A stretch of DNA of 64,000 nucleotides, taken from contig NC_064447.1 of the NCBI RefSeq assembly GCF_023343835.1, positions 8,383,501 to 8,447,500 on the forward strand, read 5' to 3'. Both the position numbers and the translations under genes were made by a program. The notes below the pieces were generated by a model. That model worked only from the letters and a program-made list of their open reading frames with translations. It searched no databases and was not told where the DNA came from. Shown here in pieces: positions 13,830-38,877 of the stretch. The DNA comes from Lagopus muta (taxonomy: Eukaryota; Chordata; Aves; Galliformes; Phasianidae). How positions within the stretch are numbered: the first letter of the stretch is position 1; each line of letters opens with the position of its first letter.

Positions 13830-14181
13830 GCCGCCGCGCCGTTTCCGCCCGCCGCGCTCAGCCAATCGCCGCGCTCAGCCAATCGCCGCGCTCAGCCAAT
13901 CCCCGCGCTCAGCCAATCCCCGCGCCCGCCGGCGCCGGGGGGCGGAGTTTGTCGTCCGGGGGCGGTGCCCTTAAAGCCGGGAGAACGCTACCCGGGGGAG
14001 AGATTGAAGGAGGAGATCCGATTGGCGGGCGGGGCCGAGGGCAGAGCGGCGACTGGCGGGCGGGACAGTGGGCGGGACAGTGGGCGGGGCTACGGGGGCC
14101 GGCGCTACGGGGGCCGGCGCGGCCCAGCGCGCAGCGGCGGCGTTTCCCGGCGCCCCCCGCGGCAGATTGTACACAATCATC
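13830..14181. promoter_or_regulatory. EARS2/UBFD1 bidirectional CpG promoter
   Basis: The two start codons diverge across 352 bp of very GC-rich sequence. No TATA box is evident. The EARS2 side carries four tandem CCAAT boxes. The UBFD1 side carries an inverted CCAAT (ATTGG near 14020), repeated GC boxes of the GGGCGG type around 14028-14090, and two copies of a 15-bp unit at 14089-14103 and 14104-14118. This is a typical architecture for a divergent housekeeping pair. NF-Y and Sp1-family binding is inferred from motifs only. Confidence 0.8.
13854..13921. repeat. Four tandem 17-bp units, each with a CCAAT box
   Basis: Units at 13854-13870, 13871-13887, 13888-13904 and 13905-13921 are near-identical: GCGCTCAGCCAATCGCC, with the last two differing at one base. 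The CCAAT cores start at 13862, 13879, 13896 and 13913, a spacing of exactly 17 bp. The array begins 25 bp upstream of the EARS2 start codon. Confidence 0.95.
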
Positions 14182-17100
14182 ATGGCCGCTGTCTCATCCG
14201 CCGCCGCCGAAGGTAGGAGTGAGCGGCCCGGGACGACTCGGGGCCGGGGCCGGCGGGGCGGGGCCGGCTCGGCGCGGGGCGGGGCCGGCCGCGGTAGGCG
14301 GAACGCCGAGGGTCGGAGCCGGGCGGCTCCGCGGGGCCGGGCTCTTCCCCTCCGCTCCCCGCAGGTGCCGCGGAGCCGGGCATGGAGGCCGAGGCGCCGG
14401 GCTGCGGCGGGGAGGGCGGCTCGCCGCGGGGCGAGGGGTGCCGGGCCGGGCCGGCTGGCGCCGTCAGCAACGGCAGCGACACGGAGAGCGGGCAGGAGCT
14501 GGTGGAGCTGCGGGTGATCTGGAACAAGAACAAGTACGACGTGAAGTTCCGCCTGGACAGCACGGGCGCCGACCTGAAGCAGAAGATCCACTCGCTGACA
14601 GGTGCGTGGGGCGGCCCCCAGGCCCCGTCCCGGCCGCCGCCCCCTGACCCGTCCTCGTTCCCCTCAGGCCTGCCGCCCGCCATGCAGAAGGTGATGTTCA
14701 AGGGGCTGCTGCCCGAGGAGAAAACGCTGCGAGAGATCAAAGTCACCAACGGTGCCAAGATCATGGTGGTGGGCTCCACCATCAACGACGTGCTGGCTGT
14801 CAACACGCCCAAGGATGCGGCGCAGCAAGAGGGGAAGGTGGAGGAGAGCAAGAAGGAGCCGCTCTGCAGGCAGAAGGTGCCGGGGTCCAGGAAGCCTTTG
14901 GGGATGGGGTGGGTGGGACCGTGTGCTGCTTGTGCCGTGCTGTGTGCCCCCTGGTTGTGGGGAGGCCTGGCAGGGCTGTGTGGTCCCCCCGGGGCTGTAA
15001 GCAGTGGAAGCGTTTCGTGTTAGCATAAGCAAAGCCAATGTTAATTATATCTCACAGCTAACTAGTTTTTGTTGGTGTAAAACAACTGGATTTCTAAAAA
15101 GTGTCTTTAAAGTGGGTGTGGGGGCAGTTCCCTCCGTGCTGAAGGCAGCTTGGCTGCTGAGCATCCCCCTCACACCTGGGACTCCCTCCTGTAGTACCGT
15201 TCTGTGGCTGCACTGCAGTGCTGTGGGCTGGAGGAGGATTTTCAGCTCACGGTGTCAGCGACCTCCCTCAGATGAACTAGATTAAAGACTTAAAATGTAC
15301 ACCATTGATCTGCAACCTTTATGAGACGTGCTTTTGTTTTTCTATAATTTATCATAGTTCACGTTCACTGTAAGTTCCATCATTGCTTAAAGGTACTCAG
15401 CAACTTATGAGCTCTGAGCATGGTTTTCTTGGTTACTACTGCTCTAATCTTCCTGTTTGGTGCTGTGTTGCGGTATGCTGCACTGTCAGATCTAGAGGAC
15501 TTTCTGCCATTCACTGAATATAACCCCTGACTGTTAAAAACTGTCTTGCCCAGTGCCAACCATGTGACTCAGCATGTACTTTTCAAAGTGAAACTTGTAT
15601 TCTTTTTATGTGTATATATTTATGTATTTGTGCATCCTGCAAAGGATGCATACCCTTATATGCATTATATTGGGATTTTATTCATCTCTGTAATTTATTC
15701 AGGCTATTATAGGGAGTGCTCGGTTAACTTTGAAAATTAACTGTTTCCTGCGTGATAAATGACTATGGATAGTCTTTAACTGTCTCCTAGTGCTATTGGG
15801 ATCTGTTGGATTCAGGGTGTGTTGGAAGTAAATTGAGAAACTCTGTTGTGTTTCTGTAAATTCTCATTTCTGTTTTTACATTGTAGCAACACAGAAAAGT
15901 ATTGGATAAAGGAAAACCTGACGATGTGATGCCTTCCATTAAAGGTGTTCAGGTAGGTGAGTGGGCACCTGGGGCATTGTCACAGTCAGAGTTGGTTTGA
16001 GACCAACTGTGCTGGTTTTAGCTTTCCTTTCTGTTTGGGAACAAAACTGCTAAATTGGATCGTTCTTATGCTTCAGAAAGTAAGAAGATGCAGCTTTTCC
16101 TGTTCCTCTTTCCCTGTGACTTACCACGTTACCTTTGTTGTAGGAGCACCTACCAGCTGTGCCATTATCTGGCATGTACAACAAATCAGGGGGGAAAGTA
16201 AGATTGACCTTTAAGCTCGAGCAAGACCAGCTATGGATTGGTACAAAAGGTGAGAAATGCTAAAACTCTGAGGTGGTTAATTGGTAATTGGAGTATAAGA
16301 AAACTGTGGGAATGAGAAATATCTTGTGGCGTGACTGCGTTGTGTTTAAGAGATAATATTGTCTCGTTCCTTCAAAACTAAACTCTGCTGCTGTTTCTCA
16401 AATGCCATTCTCTCAGATTGTTGGACATTAGCTGATGTGTTATTTCTGTTCTTGAAAAACTTGAGCTTAGTGGTGCCAGTAGGTGCGTGTTCCAGTCTGC
16501 TCCTTGTAGATCCAAACGTGAATTACAATATTTGGCATTTCTCATGTATCTCAAAAGCACTGCATAAACATTGGTTCAATGCCAGCATCTCATAGAGGCC
16601 CGATGATTTGGCTGAGACTCTGCAGATTCATAGAACTGGGAATAAGAGTAGGAGTGTTGGCATATTTGTCGTTATCTGTCCTTCCAACAAAATTAGGGGG
16701 GTGTCTTGTTTCAGTGATGTGCAACTGCAGGAACTACAGCGTGTGTTGCTGTGCAGAGGAATCAGTTTACTGTCTCGAGTGGTGCCAGGAGGAGCTGAAA
16801 GTGCTGTGGTGATAGCATGCAGCACTGCGAGTATCTCAGAGAATCCCCTGCCTCCAAAGGAAGCTGTGCACTTTTAGTTTGACCGGGATGGGACAGTAAT
16901 TGTAATGAATAGGAGGGCTTGCTTACTGTGCCAGTAAAGAAACCTAATTGGATGTAGTATCAGCTTTGGATAGCACATTAAGCTGCTACATTATTTCCAA
17001 AGTAAGCAGAAATCTCCTCTCCTACCTACAACAAACATGATTGTGAAAACTTTCTGTCTTTAAAAACTCTATGGCTACCCATTGGAGTAGCATCTCTTAG

Positions 17101-19394
17101 GCCAAGTAATTATGTATCTTCCCTTCTATAGGTCAGGCAGCTGAGTGTTTTTTGTCATTGATAATGTATTCAAAATGCGTGGTTAATGTGTAGGTAATCA
17201 ATACTCTTCCCTTACCTTGTACATCAGTTTCAAGTTCAGTATTTCTGAAGTGCTCTAGATTACTGCTTCTTAAGCTTTGAAACTTGATTCTTCACGTAAT
17301 TGACTGTCTTTAATATAACCTGTTTCCCTACTTCCCGAAATTAGCAGCAGCTTACTTCCTTCAGGGACTGGCTGTAATTGCTGGCTGTTGTTAGGGGAAG
17401 AATTCCTTCCTGCTGTGAGAAATGTGTGGCACATACCATGCAGCAGGGCTAGGATGAACACAACTGGCTGTTAACGTGGTTTTTTCATTTGTCAGTCCTG
17501 GAAAACTGAAACTGATTCTTTTGTCTTTACATCACGATGTTTATTTCCTTGGGGTTAAGTCCTCAGAAAGGAGTGGGGACATAAGAGAGAAATCTGCCAC
17601 TAGTGATGTTCTTTGTGCTTGTTGGTGGCATCAGGCTGCAAGAATTGTAGCCATCTTCTCGCTGTTTCTTTCCCTGTTTACCCATAAATGTTTCTTTGCC
17701 TGTGCTCATAAAGCAACCATGGAGCATTTTCTCAGGATGAAGAAAGCTCACTTTGCTCAGCTGTCTTCAGCCTTGTAGTTCTGTATAATCCTTGATAGTC
17801 AGTCCTGAACGCTCTCCCCTGGCCTGGCTCTGACTGTGAGCGCTGTGCTGGTAAGAGTGGAGTTTTTGGAAGTAATGGAGGTGGTGTTTGAAGTTAGCAT
17901 GACATTCTGCTTCCTCATACATCAGAGATAATGCTTTGATCAATTTTAATGTAGAGAGAACAGAAAAGTTACCCATGGCGTCCATTAAAAATGTGGTGAG
18001 TGAACCTATTGAAGGACATGAGGATTATCACATGATGGTAAGTAACATCTCCACTCCAATAATATCATTCCAGTTACAGAATATGCAGAAGTAAAGCTAT
18101 CAGAATAGAGCAGCGCTGAAACTGAAAGCAGTACCAGCTTGGTGTGTTGTGGAATGTCAAAATGTCAACATTGTCTGCTAACACAATGTAAATATTTGGG
18201 CTGGCACACTGAGTGTCTGCTACTCTGTGGAAATCTGGGCTGGTTTCACAAGTGTCAGTGCAAATCAGTATCCTCTCTCTTTTGACAGCACTTTTTTTTG
18301 ATGTTTTTTTTTTACTGCTGTAATAGCTTAACTCAGGATTTCTTAATATTAGAGAGACTTTTCTTTATCTAGTTTAATTTCTGCTTTCTACTGTATTCTG
18401 TTTGTATAAACAGGCCTTGCTGGACATTTAAAAGTGAAAAGTGATTTGATTCTGTAATATTTTTCCCCGTGGGATTGTCTGAAAAACTGCTATTGGGTAC
18501 AGGAAAGTAACACAGTTAAGAGGAGAGCAGTGCTGATTATGCTGGACTTTTTTTGTCTGTTTCTTTTAATCTCTGGTTTATTTTGAGGTTTTGCTTTATG
18601 GAGCACAATAAGTAACCTCTAACACTGAAGTAAGTTGCTCATATGAGTCTGTGCCCGTTTTTAGGGGTACCGTCTGCAGGAGGGAGCTGGTCGAGTCTTT
18701 GCTCAAATATTTGGTTTTTGATTACTGATAAAAGAAAAGTCCTCTTCTGGATATGATACAATAATGATTCTGAGGCAAGGGTGGAGGTTATCGGCATGCT
18801 ATGGTGCTCGTCCTCTCCTCTACCTGCTGACAGAACTAGAGAACAGGACATTATCTAAATCTATTTTAATCTGTGAGACTTCACCAATTAAAACATGATC
18901 ACTGCCTAATTAGTTCCTGCTCAGCTTCCTAGCTCTGCGCATTCTGCATTCCAGTAGTTGCTGTACAGACTTATCCTTGGGTCACACAGTACGTTCTGTC
19001 TTCCAGAGTAAATTCCTCACGGCCTTGAAACTGGCTGAGAGATTTTGCTGCAGCGAGAGTCTCTTAAAAGGAAAGAGCTCATCGCTGCCCACTTTGCAGC
19101 TGCTTCACAGAGGGCTGCTTCCTTTAATTTCGTATGAAATGCATGTAGTGCACAGAGGTGTTTGGAGGAGGCCCTGGTGTAGCAGGCTTGTGTGATTGTG
19201 CAGAGGATAAACGTGCGTCCTCTCTGTCTGCTATCAGCTGTTCTGTTTCCCGTTTGTAAATGTTGTTGTTCTTGACTTTGCAGGCATTTCAGCTGGGCCC
19301 AACAGAAGCGTCTTACTACTGGGTCTATTGGGTACCAAATCAATATGTTGATGCAATCAAAGACACGGTGCTGGGAAAATGGCAGTATTTTTGA
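14182..19394 (+). CDS. UBFD1: UBFD1, ubiquitin family domain containing protein 1
   Basis: UBFD1 is a conserved ubiquitin-like-domain protein linked in the literature to polyubiquitin and NF-kB control; its exact role is poorly known. Exons: 14182-14212, 14365-14601, 14668-14876, 15887-15952, 16144-16249, 17955-18037, 19284-19394, giving 280 aa in a consistent frame. The first 55 residues are low-complexity Gly/Ala/Glu. The ubiquitin-like domain is about residues 57-130 (VIWNKNKYDVKF, LPPAMQKVMFKGLLPEEKTL, GAKIMVVGSTINDVL). The conserved C-terminal domain follows (PLSGMYNKSGGKVRL, DQLWIGTKERTEKLPM, GPTEASYYWVYWVPNQYVD) and ends in GKWQYF. The exon 3 donor is weak (GTGCCG) but is supported by the conserved RQKQHRK join. 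AATAAA signals occur at 19494 and 19635. A longer 3' UTR is possible, because the next gene starts 5 kb away. Confidence 0.96.
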
Positions 19395-22300
19395 AAGCAC
19401 GCTCACCTCTGGCACAGGAAAATGACACAAAGCTAAGGACACTGCTGGGAGAGGCCTCCAGCATGCCTGGATGTGACAGTCCTGGAACTTATTAATAAAA
19501 TATGATAAAAGAGGCATTGATGGAAGCCAGAGGTGATGTTCTTTCACCATTAGTTTACTTTTAACTTAAAATTTTCACCATCCCTTTTCTGCAGTCAGCT
19601 TCAACCGTATTTAAAGCAAAATGCAGTGGAAATCAATAAATTCTAATTCACAAAATATTGTGTGTAATACACTTAAATCTGCTGAGAGTTGATCTTCCAA
19701 TTTAGTTTTAAAAAGAAACTATTACAATGTATTACTGAGGCTTTTTTTACATGGTTTGAACAAAAACAACTATTTTCATAATCTTTCAGTTACGAGCATT
19801 AGACTTAATTTAGTGACTTGGTTGTGACTGAGAATTTCAGAACCAGTTTATTTTTAGAAATAAACTTGAAGCAGTGTAACAGTATGCAAAATGGATGTTC
19901 AGCAAGCCATATTCTGCTGGCCCTTTTCTTTCGGGTTTGAATCTTTGGTGGCAAAACTCTGCATTTATCTGTTTGTTAAACCCAAAGATGCCCTCCCTTT
20001 TCTTTGTTTTGTTTAATTTCCCCCTCTCTCCCAGTGCTGGAAGCTGTTTGTTGGTACTCCATGGCACGTTTGGAGCAGAGGAACACCTCTGTGGATGTTC
20101 TGTAAGCACTGTGACCCGGTGCTGCTCACTGTCCTGCTTTGTGCCACCGTTGTTTCCCTCTCTGCTCCACTTGTGCCCGGAGTGCTGCGTTTTGGAGCTC
20201 TGTGCACACTGCAGCCCTGGGTCACATTGCAGCTGTTGTGACGATGCTTTCCTGTCTGACTGGAAAACAAACCTACAGAAAGCTCCGGGCTCTGTGACCG
20301 TGCTGCTGTGTGTGAAGCAGTAATGCAGGTCTTGCAAAGGAGGCAAACCGGATGGGCTTTCCTTCCCCTGTGTGTGTTGGGGAGGACAGAGGTGGGAGAG
20401 GGAAGTTCTGATGCCATTTTGCATCGTAAATAACTGCAGTAGCCTTTTGTGATCCAAATCTGAAAGTGTATGGGTATCTTCTTCAGTGAACCCTGCCAGA
20501 CCAGGGGGATCTGTATCTGTCCAGCAACTGACCTTCTGAAATTTCAGTTACCTTCCAGCTTTTCTTTGGCTCAAGTTTACAGTAAGTTCTTACAGTAAGT
20601 TCTTGCATCCAGTTCTGTCTGAAATACCGTTCTGTGCCATTGGTTTGTGGTATTCGGTGTCATCTCAGCAATTAACGTGCCATTTATCTCAGGTTTTCTG
20701 CAAGGACCTTCCAGTCCTGACAAGGTGCACACCCCTACCGGATTGTATGTGCAGTCAGACTGAGTCAGTCTGGCTGTGTGTTAAATCTGCAGCTAACAGA
20801 TCGCTGTTTGGTTTTGGTTGTTTTAACCCTGTAAGCTTAATGTTCCTCAATCCAAATAGCTCAGCATTTTGTGAAACTTGCTTAGAAATATCCTTTTAGG
20901 AACAGCTGAACTGACTATATTCCATATCCATTTTCACTTGCCTTGAAATAGCCCAGTTGAAACTCAGCAGGTGCAAACTCCTCAAAGTATTTTGTTTTAT
21001 CCGAGAGATTTGGGAAAGTGTTCACTTCATGGTATATGTTAAGAGTGCTTATTTACCTGTAGGTTCTTGATAGCAACGTAAGCAGCTTTTGTTTTGTCCT
21101 TTCAGTTAGAGCATTGATGCAGTACGAATTGTAAAGGTGTTCCATATCCAAGGTAGAAACTAGTGATGTTCTGGTTACTCCCATAGTGTGAGGTCTCTGC
21201 CTGTGGTGCTGCAGCAATGCAGGAGCCCTGGGGGCTGCAGGCGGGGGCTCTTGCAGTGGGTTGGAGGTAGCAGTTCTTCTGTCACTCTTACTTTCTGATT
21301 GCCAGTGCAGGTGTTAAAGCTTTAATTTTAACTTTCAGTCCCTGGTGGAAGGTGTATGTGCTGCAGCACTCCATCATTTGTTAGAGCTGGTGTATGAGGG
21401 TAATTAATGATGCTGGTGTCTTCTGTCCCCTGGGTTCACCTTTGCACTCATCTGTCTCTTTTATTCTGGCTGTCTCCACTCACTGCCTGGCTTGCTTGGA
21501 GCTCTCTGCATCCATTCACACTCTATTTCCTCCCCTGTTATTTCCCTGTCTTGCCTCTAAGAGGACTTGTCTGTGGCTCAGCTCCTTCCCCAGGTGCTGT
21601 GGGTCTGGGTTTGGTGCAGGATCATGGTGAGTACACATGGCACCGTGGGCACTGCCCAGTGCCATGGCCAGAGGGCACCAAGAGCAGCAGTGTGTCTTCC
21701 CTGCACCTTCCCAGCCTGTCCCACCCTGTGCTGGGATCAGCAACTTGTCTCAAACTGAGTATGAAAGTTGGGGGTTACAAAGCAGCTTTAGATATGAAGA
21801 AGAAAAAATTATAAACAAAGGTGATCAAAAGTGGCCCTGTTTAGGTGCTTCTTTTCTATTTAAATTTGATTTGAAGACTTGAATTTCTTTGATTCTATGT
21901 GTAAAATTTAATTTAAAATATAGGAAAGTGATGCTTACTGGAAATGCTTTAATTGGTGTTTGTTGGGTCGTTACAGCGGGTTTCTCAGGAGCTCTTTGAA
22001 GCCAATGTTCCTCCTGAATTTAGCAGCATTTCTTTTAAGATCCTCTCTCTTTTGGAAGGATGTGGAGCTCTGTATCTTCTGCTGCACGCCCATTACTCCG
22101 AGGTGGTTACTGTCACTGATCAATAACATCCAAGAGAGCATGCTGTGTGTTTAGCCCTGCTGTGCTGCAGCCCGTGTGACCAGAGCTGTGTGCCAAGCTT
22201 CTCTGGGTTTTCTCTGAGAGCTGTGGTGCTCCCCAGGGCTGGTGGGCACGGAGCAGTGCTGTGCAGGAGGCAGCTTTGGTCCCTGCTGAGGCACGGTGTC

Positions 22301-24405
22301 AGCTGTGATGTGAAGATGTAAGCAGTGCTTTCAGTTGGCTGATGAAGGTTGCTTTGAGATCCAGCGTGTACTCTTCCATAAGATTTCTGGTAATAGCTGC
22401 AGTGATTCCTATGCAAAAGCTTAATTACTTCACTTAAACAACAGTTTGATGCCTTTCTATGGAGATCGTTTCCCTGTTGTGTGTACAAGTGTCATTTCCC
22501 ACGAGCTGTTTTTGGGGGTTCCTTAGGAAACAATACCAGGTTTACTGCTCAGTGATGGAAGCAACCAGAACACAAATGCGTAGTGGCAGCTGCAATCTCC
22601 ACCCCACTGCTGCCCTGTCTCCTCCAGCAGCCCTGTTTGCTACTCGGGGTGCTCCACCTCCCCCAGTGCTGTTCCCACATCCCCTGCCTGCTGCCAGGGT
22701 ACCTTTCCTCTCCTTGTTCAGAGCACAGCATTCCTTCTGCAGCCACTTTGCATCCTGAGCATGAACGATTCCTGGATTCGTTTTTCATCTGGGTTTTTAA
22801 AAGATATCATTTAAGCTTTGGGTCCGATGACAGAATGTATCCTGCATGAAAGTGCTGCATTATTTACACATTTTTCATATCAAGTTTAAAGTAAATAAGT
22901 AATTTCTGTTAGTGACAGAGTCTGATGAGAAACAGGTAACTAAAATTGTAGAAGAGAGTAGGGGAGATGAGTTCCAGGACCCAGACGAGCTGTTCACACA
23001 TCTGGCACACACACATCTCACACACACGGTGCCATGTCAGCCCCAGTGCTCTGTGCCCGCTGTCCATGCTCTGTGGCTGCCCATGCCCCTCCTGCACAGC
23101 ATTCCCACCCAGCACTGTGCCAACCCCACGCAGCAAAGTTTGCTTTCAGGCCTCCCTTCCCTTGTTGGCTTTCTCTTTCCCTCTGTAACCTTATTTCCCA
23201 ATCAAACTGTTTTCATTCTGTGCCACGTCCCCCTGTTGCCTTCAGCCACGGATTTGCTCTCTGCACTCACGAAGGTTCACGATGTCTTATCCATGTTCTG
23301 AGCAATTCTTGTTTTAGAAACTAAAAGATCTTCGATGTTTGTGTCCACTGCAGATTTATTTTAAATGGAATATGTAAGTACCATGTTTAATGGTATTTTT
23401 AAATAATCTATTGCCTATTTCTGGGGAGCGGGAGATGACATATTTAGTCTTAGATTTGCACTGCTGGATTTTTTAAGTGTAACCTTGACTGGTTATCCTA
23501 TTGTTTTATTCTGTAAGATTAATTAGTCTTATGAATTAAAGTTTGATAATGAAGTCTGTCTGTGTTGAAGTCTTTGGGCATTCTGCACACACCAACTGCA
23601 GCTCAGGGCTGGGGCCTGGTGTGTGCCTGTGTGTGTCACAGCTGGGAGCCCCTGCACCGGGGCTGATCCTGATGCCATCAGCGTTGCTCTCTGGGAGCGG
23701 TTATTTCAGCTCGGTGCTTTGCTAATTACAAAAGGAGGTGGGTTACAGGCAGTACTTCCTTAGCTCCCTGTTCACCCGTAGGCTACAGCCTTGGTTTAGT
23801 TCATAGGATGCCCGTATTGTGCTGAGTGTGCCCAGCCAGTATCCTTATATGGGCAGGGTCAGCCCCCAAAAAGCAGATGCCCCTACAGCCCTGGCTCTCA
23901 AAGCTTAGCATGTGCTGTCCCGTGTTTGTTACTGGCTTTAGAAACTTCCCCCCCTCCCCGTCGAGCGAGAGGAGGAAGAATGGGATGAGGTAAACTTACA
24001 GCGTTAGTGCCGCAATGAAGTTCAGCGCAGATGATAACATACGTGCGTCAGATGGAGTAACGTCCCTTCAGCGCGATATCGAGGCGCGCTGTAAATCATA
24101 AGGGGCAATGTCATAATCTGCAGGGTCGGGAGGGGGGATCTGCGCGCGCTCCCCTTCCCCTCCAGAGTGTCTTTGCGCATCAGATCCCGGGCGCTGCCGC
24201 AGGAGAGGCAGCCCAGCGTATCGGCACGGCGCGGCGCAGCTCCCGGAGGCGCTGCCCGGACCGCCCACCCCCCGCCCCGTCCCCGTACGGCCGCCCCGGG
24301 CCGGGAGGGGGCGGCGGGGAGGAAACCGCGTCCTGGTTCCGGCCCGGCCCTGCCGCCTCTCGGGCGATAGCGTGGCCCCGCCCGGCCCCGCGCTGTGCCC
24401 CCGGC
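19395..24405. other. Intergenic: UBFD1 3' flank and ERN2 upstream region
   Basis: No convincing coding exon is present on either strand. Early polyadenylation signals at 19494 and 19635 give a short UBFD1 3' UTR. An ATTAAA near 23537 could end a much longer one. From about 24150 the DNA becomes CpG-rich and forms the ERN2 promoter. The remainder is unremarkable single-copy-looking sequence, with a CA-rich stretch near 23010. Confidence 0.55.
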
Positions 24406-24416
24406 ATGCCCGGGCC

Positions 24417-24420
<4 letters not shown>
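24406..24420 (+). promoter_or_regulatory. Minimal uORF overlapping the ERN2 start codon
   Basis: An upstream ATG at 24406 opens a four-codon frame, Met-Pro-Gly-Pro. Its TGA stop (24418-24420) overlaps the ERN2 ATG (24417-24419) in an ATGA arrangement. A ribosome finishing the uORF would be positioned on the main start. Whether the uORF is in the mRNA depends on the transcription start, which I cannot see. Confidence 0.7.
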
Positions 24421-32165
<7,745 letters not shown>

Positions 32166-33001
32166 TGAGGACACAGACACCGTGTGGTGTGTGCAGGGTC
32201 TGCCAAACCCACAGGAGCTTCTGTCTTTGCAAAACCTCAGGGTCAGACATAGGAGCCTGGAGACCAGAGAATAAAAATTCTCTACTGCAGATATAGTATT
32301 TTAAGCCAGGGAAGGAAAAAAAAGCATTCTCCTGAGAACAGCTGGAAGCACTGCAGCTCAGCTGCTGGAGCCCACAGGTTGCTCTTCAGATCAGCAGCCT
32401 TGTTCCCTCCTGGGGAAGCAGCTGTCTGCATGCTTAACACAGAGATGGGAGCAGAAGGACTGATAGCACAGTGCTGACCCTGGACACAGTCCTTGTCCCC
32501 AGCTGACAGCACACAGATCAGTGCTCAGCATCTGTCCCAGGGCCTTGGCCTCACTCATTGCATGGGGTCTGCCAGCCCCAGGGGGAGGCTCGAGGCCCCC
32601 AGCACAGTGCAGACAGCAAGCTGGGTTTGTGCAGGCCCATTCCTCTTTTTGCTGTGGTACGTGATCTTGTTACATAGGTAACAAGGCATCTGTGCCTGGT
32701 TTATCTTCAGAACACTGTATAGCCATGAACATTTTATACAAAATGTTATAAAAAATAATAAAAAAAAAAAGCTCATCCTGCTTTAAACAAGAGCACCAGT
32801 AGGTGCCAGCCATCAGCACTGGACTGCTGCAGCACTCACGTGACTACACTGTTAGCAAAGTATCCACAACATGAAATATAATCAAAAGCTCTGATCAAAC
32901 AGAAGAGGGAGAGGCATAGAACTGACTTCCTCCTGCAATAAGGCCCAGGGCTGTTCTCTATTTTTTGGCATTGCCAAAGAACAAGTCCAGGGCTTGTTCA
33001 A

Positions 33002-33026
33002 GGGGGGGGGGGGGGGGGGGGGGGGG
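33002..33026. repeat. Homopolymer G tract (25 nt)
   Basis: An uninterrupted run of 25 G on the plus strand, about 100 bp from the inferred 3' end of PLK1. It could fold as a G-quadruplex when single-stranded. Length may be an assembly estimate, since such runs sequence poorly. Confidence 0.9.
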
Positions 33027-33404
33027 AAAGAGCTTGTGGAAGAGGTCTTGGTCAAGAAGAATCCAGAAGCAACATGCTGCTGCTTCCCTGCCAAGGAACC
33101 AAGAGAGGCTGGACACTCCAAAGAACAATCTTTAATCAAGTTATGCAATATACAAAAGTTTAGTTTTCATGTAGAACAAATTCAGTATTAAAATGCAGAT
33201 TGCTCAGTCTCAACCTGGGCATGTTAAATATCTTAGTTGTGCTGCAACAAAAGGAAACAAGTCCAGAGCATCATGCCACAGACATGTACAAAACTTACAT
33301 GATAGTTCTGGGGAGAACCCCACACTTTATCTCATTAGAAGGCCCAGGAACCTCCAACAAGAGGGTTGGTTTTTGAGTCAGGCTTTTGGCTTTGAAAAGT
33401 TAAG

Positions 33405-33426
33405 AAAAAAAAAAAAAAAAAAAAAA
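33405..33426. repeat. Homopolymer A tract (22 nt)
   Basis: An A run on the plus strand, which reads as U in the PLK1 3' UTR on the transcribed minus strand. Confidence 0.9.
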
Positions 33427-33672
33427 GACTATATAAGTAATTTTTAAAAATACTTTGTATTGGGAGGAGCAAGAAACCCCTTCGTGCACCACTCACAGTA
33501 AACACAGCACCATCATCACAGCATCAGGGGCTCCCTGGGGGCAACTGGAACATACCCAGCAGCAGGAGCCCAGCTGTGTGATGGCAGGTTACAGTACAAG
33601 GGATGCTAATAGACTTCCCCGTCCACAGCTGAGCCGGTTTGGCACAGATGTTGGTTCCATCAAAACCAAAGC

Positions 33673-38506
<4,834 letters not shown>

Positions 38507-38599
38507 CGTGCTGCCGCCGGACCGGGGAGCGTTATCGAAGCCGCGGATAAGCGGGGCCGGAACCAGAGCCGTGCGGGACGCGCTGCACCGACAGCGCTC

Positions 38600-38660
38600 G
38601 CCCGATTCAAACGCGGCCCCCGAGCGTTACGCGCCCGCGACGGCTGCCCATTGGTCGAGA
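38600..38660 (-). promoter_or_regulatory. PLK1 promoter: CHR element with upstream CCAAT box
   Basis: On the minus strand TTTGAA (38606-38611) lies 100 bp upstream of the PLK1 start codon, preceded by a CGCG that could act as a CDE. CCAAT (38650-38654) lies about 40 bp further upstream. This CCAAT plus CHR arrangement is the known G2/M module bound by NF-Y and the DREAM/B-MYB complexes. The motifs are read directly; the function is inferred. Confidence 0.65.
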
Positions 38661-38877
38661 GGATTTAAAATCCACGCCGCCCGCCGCGGGGCACCATGGG
38701 AGCAACGCCGCCCGCCGCGCTTAAAGAGACAGAAGCCGGCGGGGCGGGCAGAGAGCGCCGCCATGTGGCCGGGAGGAACGCCTCGCACTGCGGCGGTTTA
38801 TTGGCGCGCACCGAGACCGCTCCCGTAACGCCTGCGGGCAGCGAGCAGATCCCCCTCCCTGGGAGAACTGACAGGCA

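Noticed and set aside
13971-14647. Open frames of 200-230 codons over UBFD1 exons 1-2 on both strands
   Set aside because: GC-driven shadows. The UBFD1 frame is fixed by conserved sequence and splice phase.
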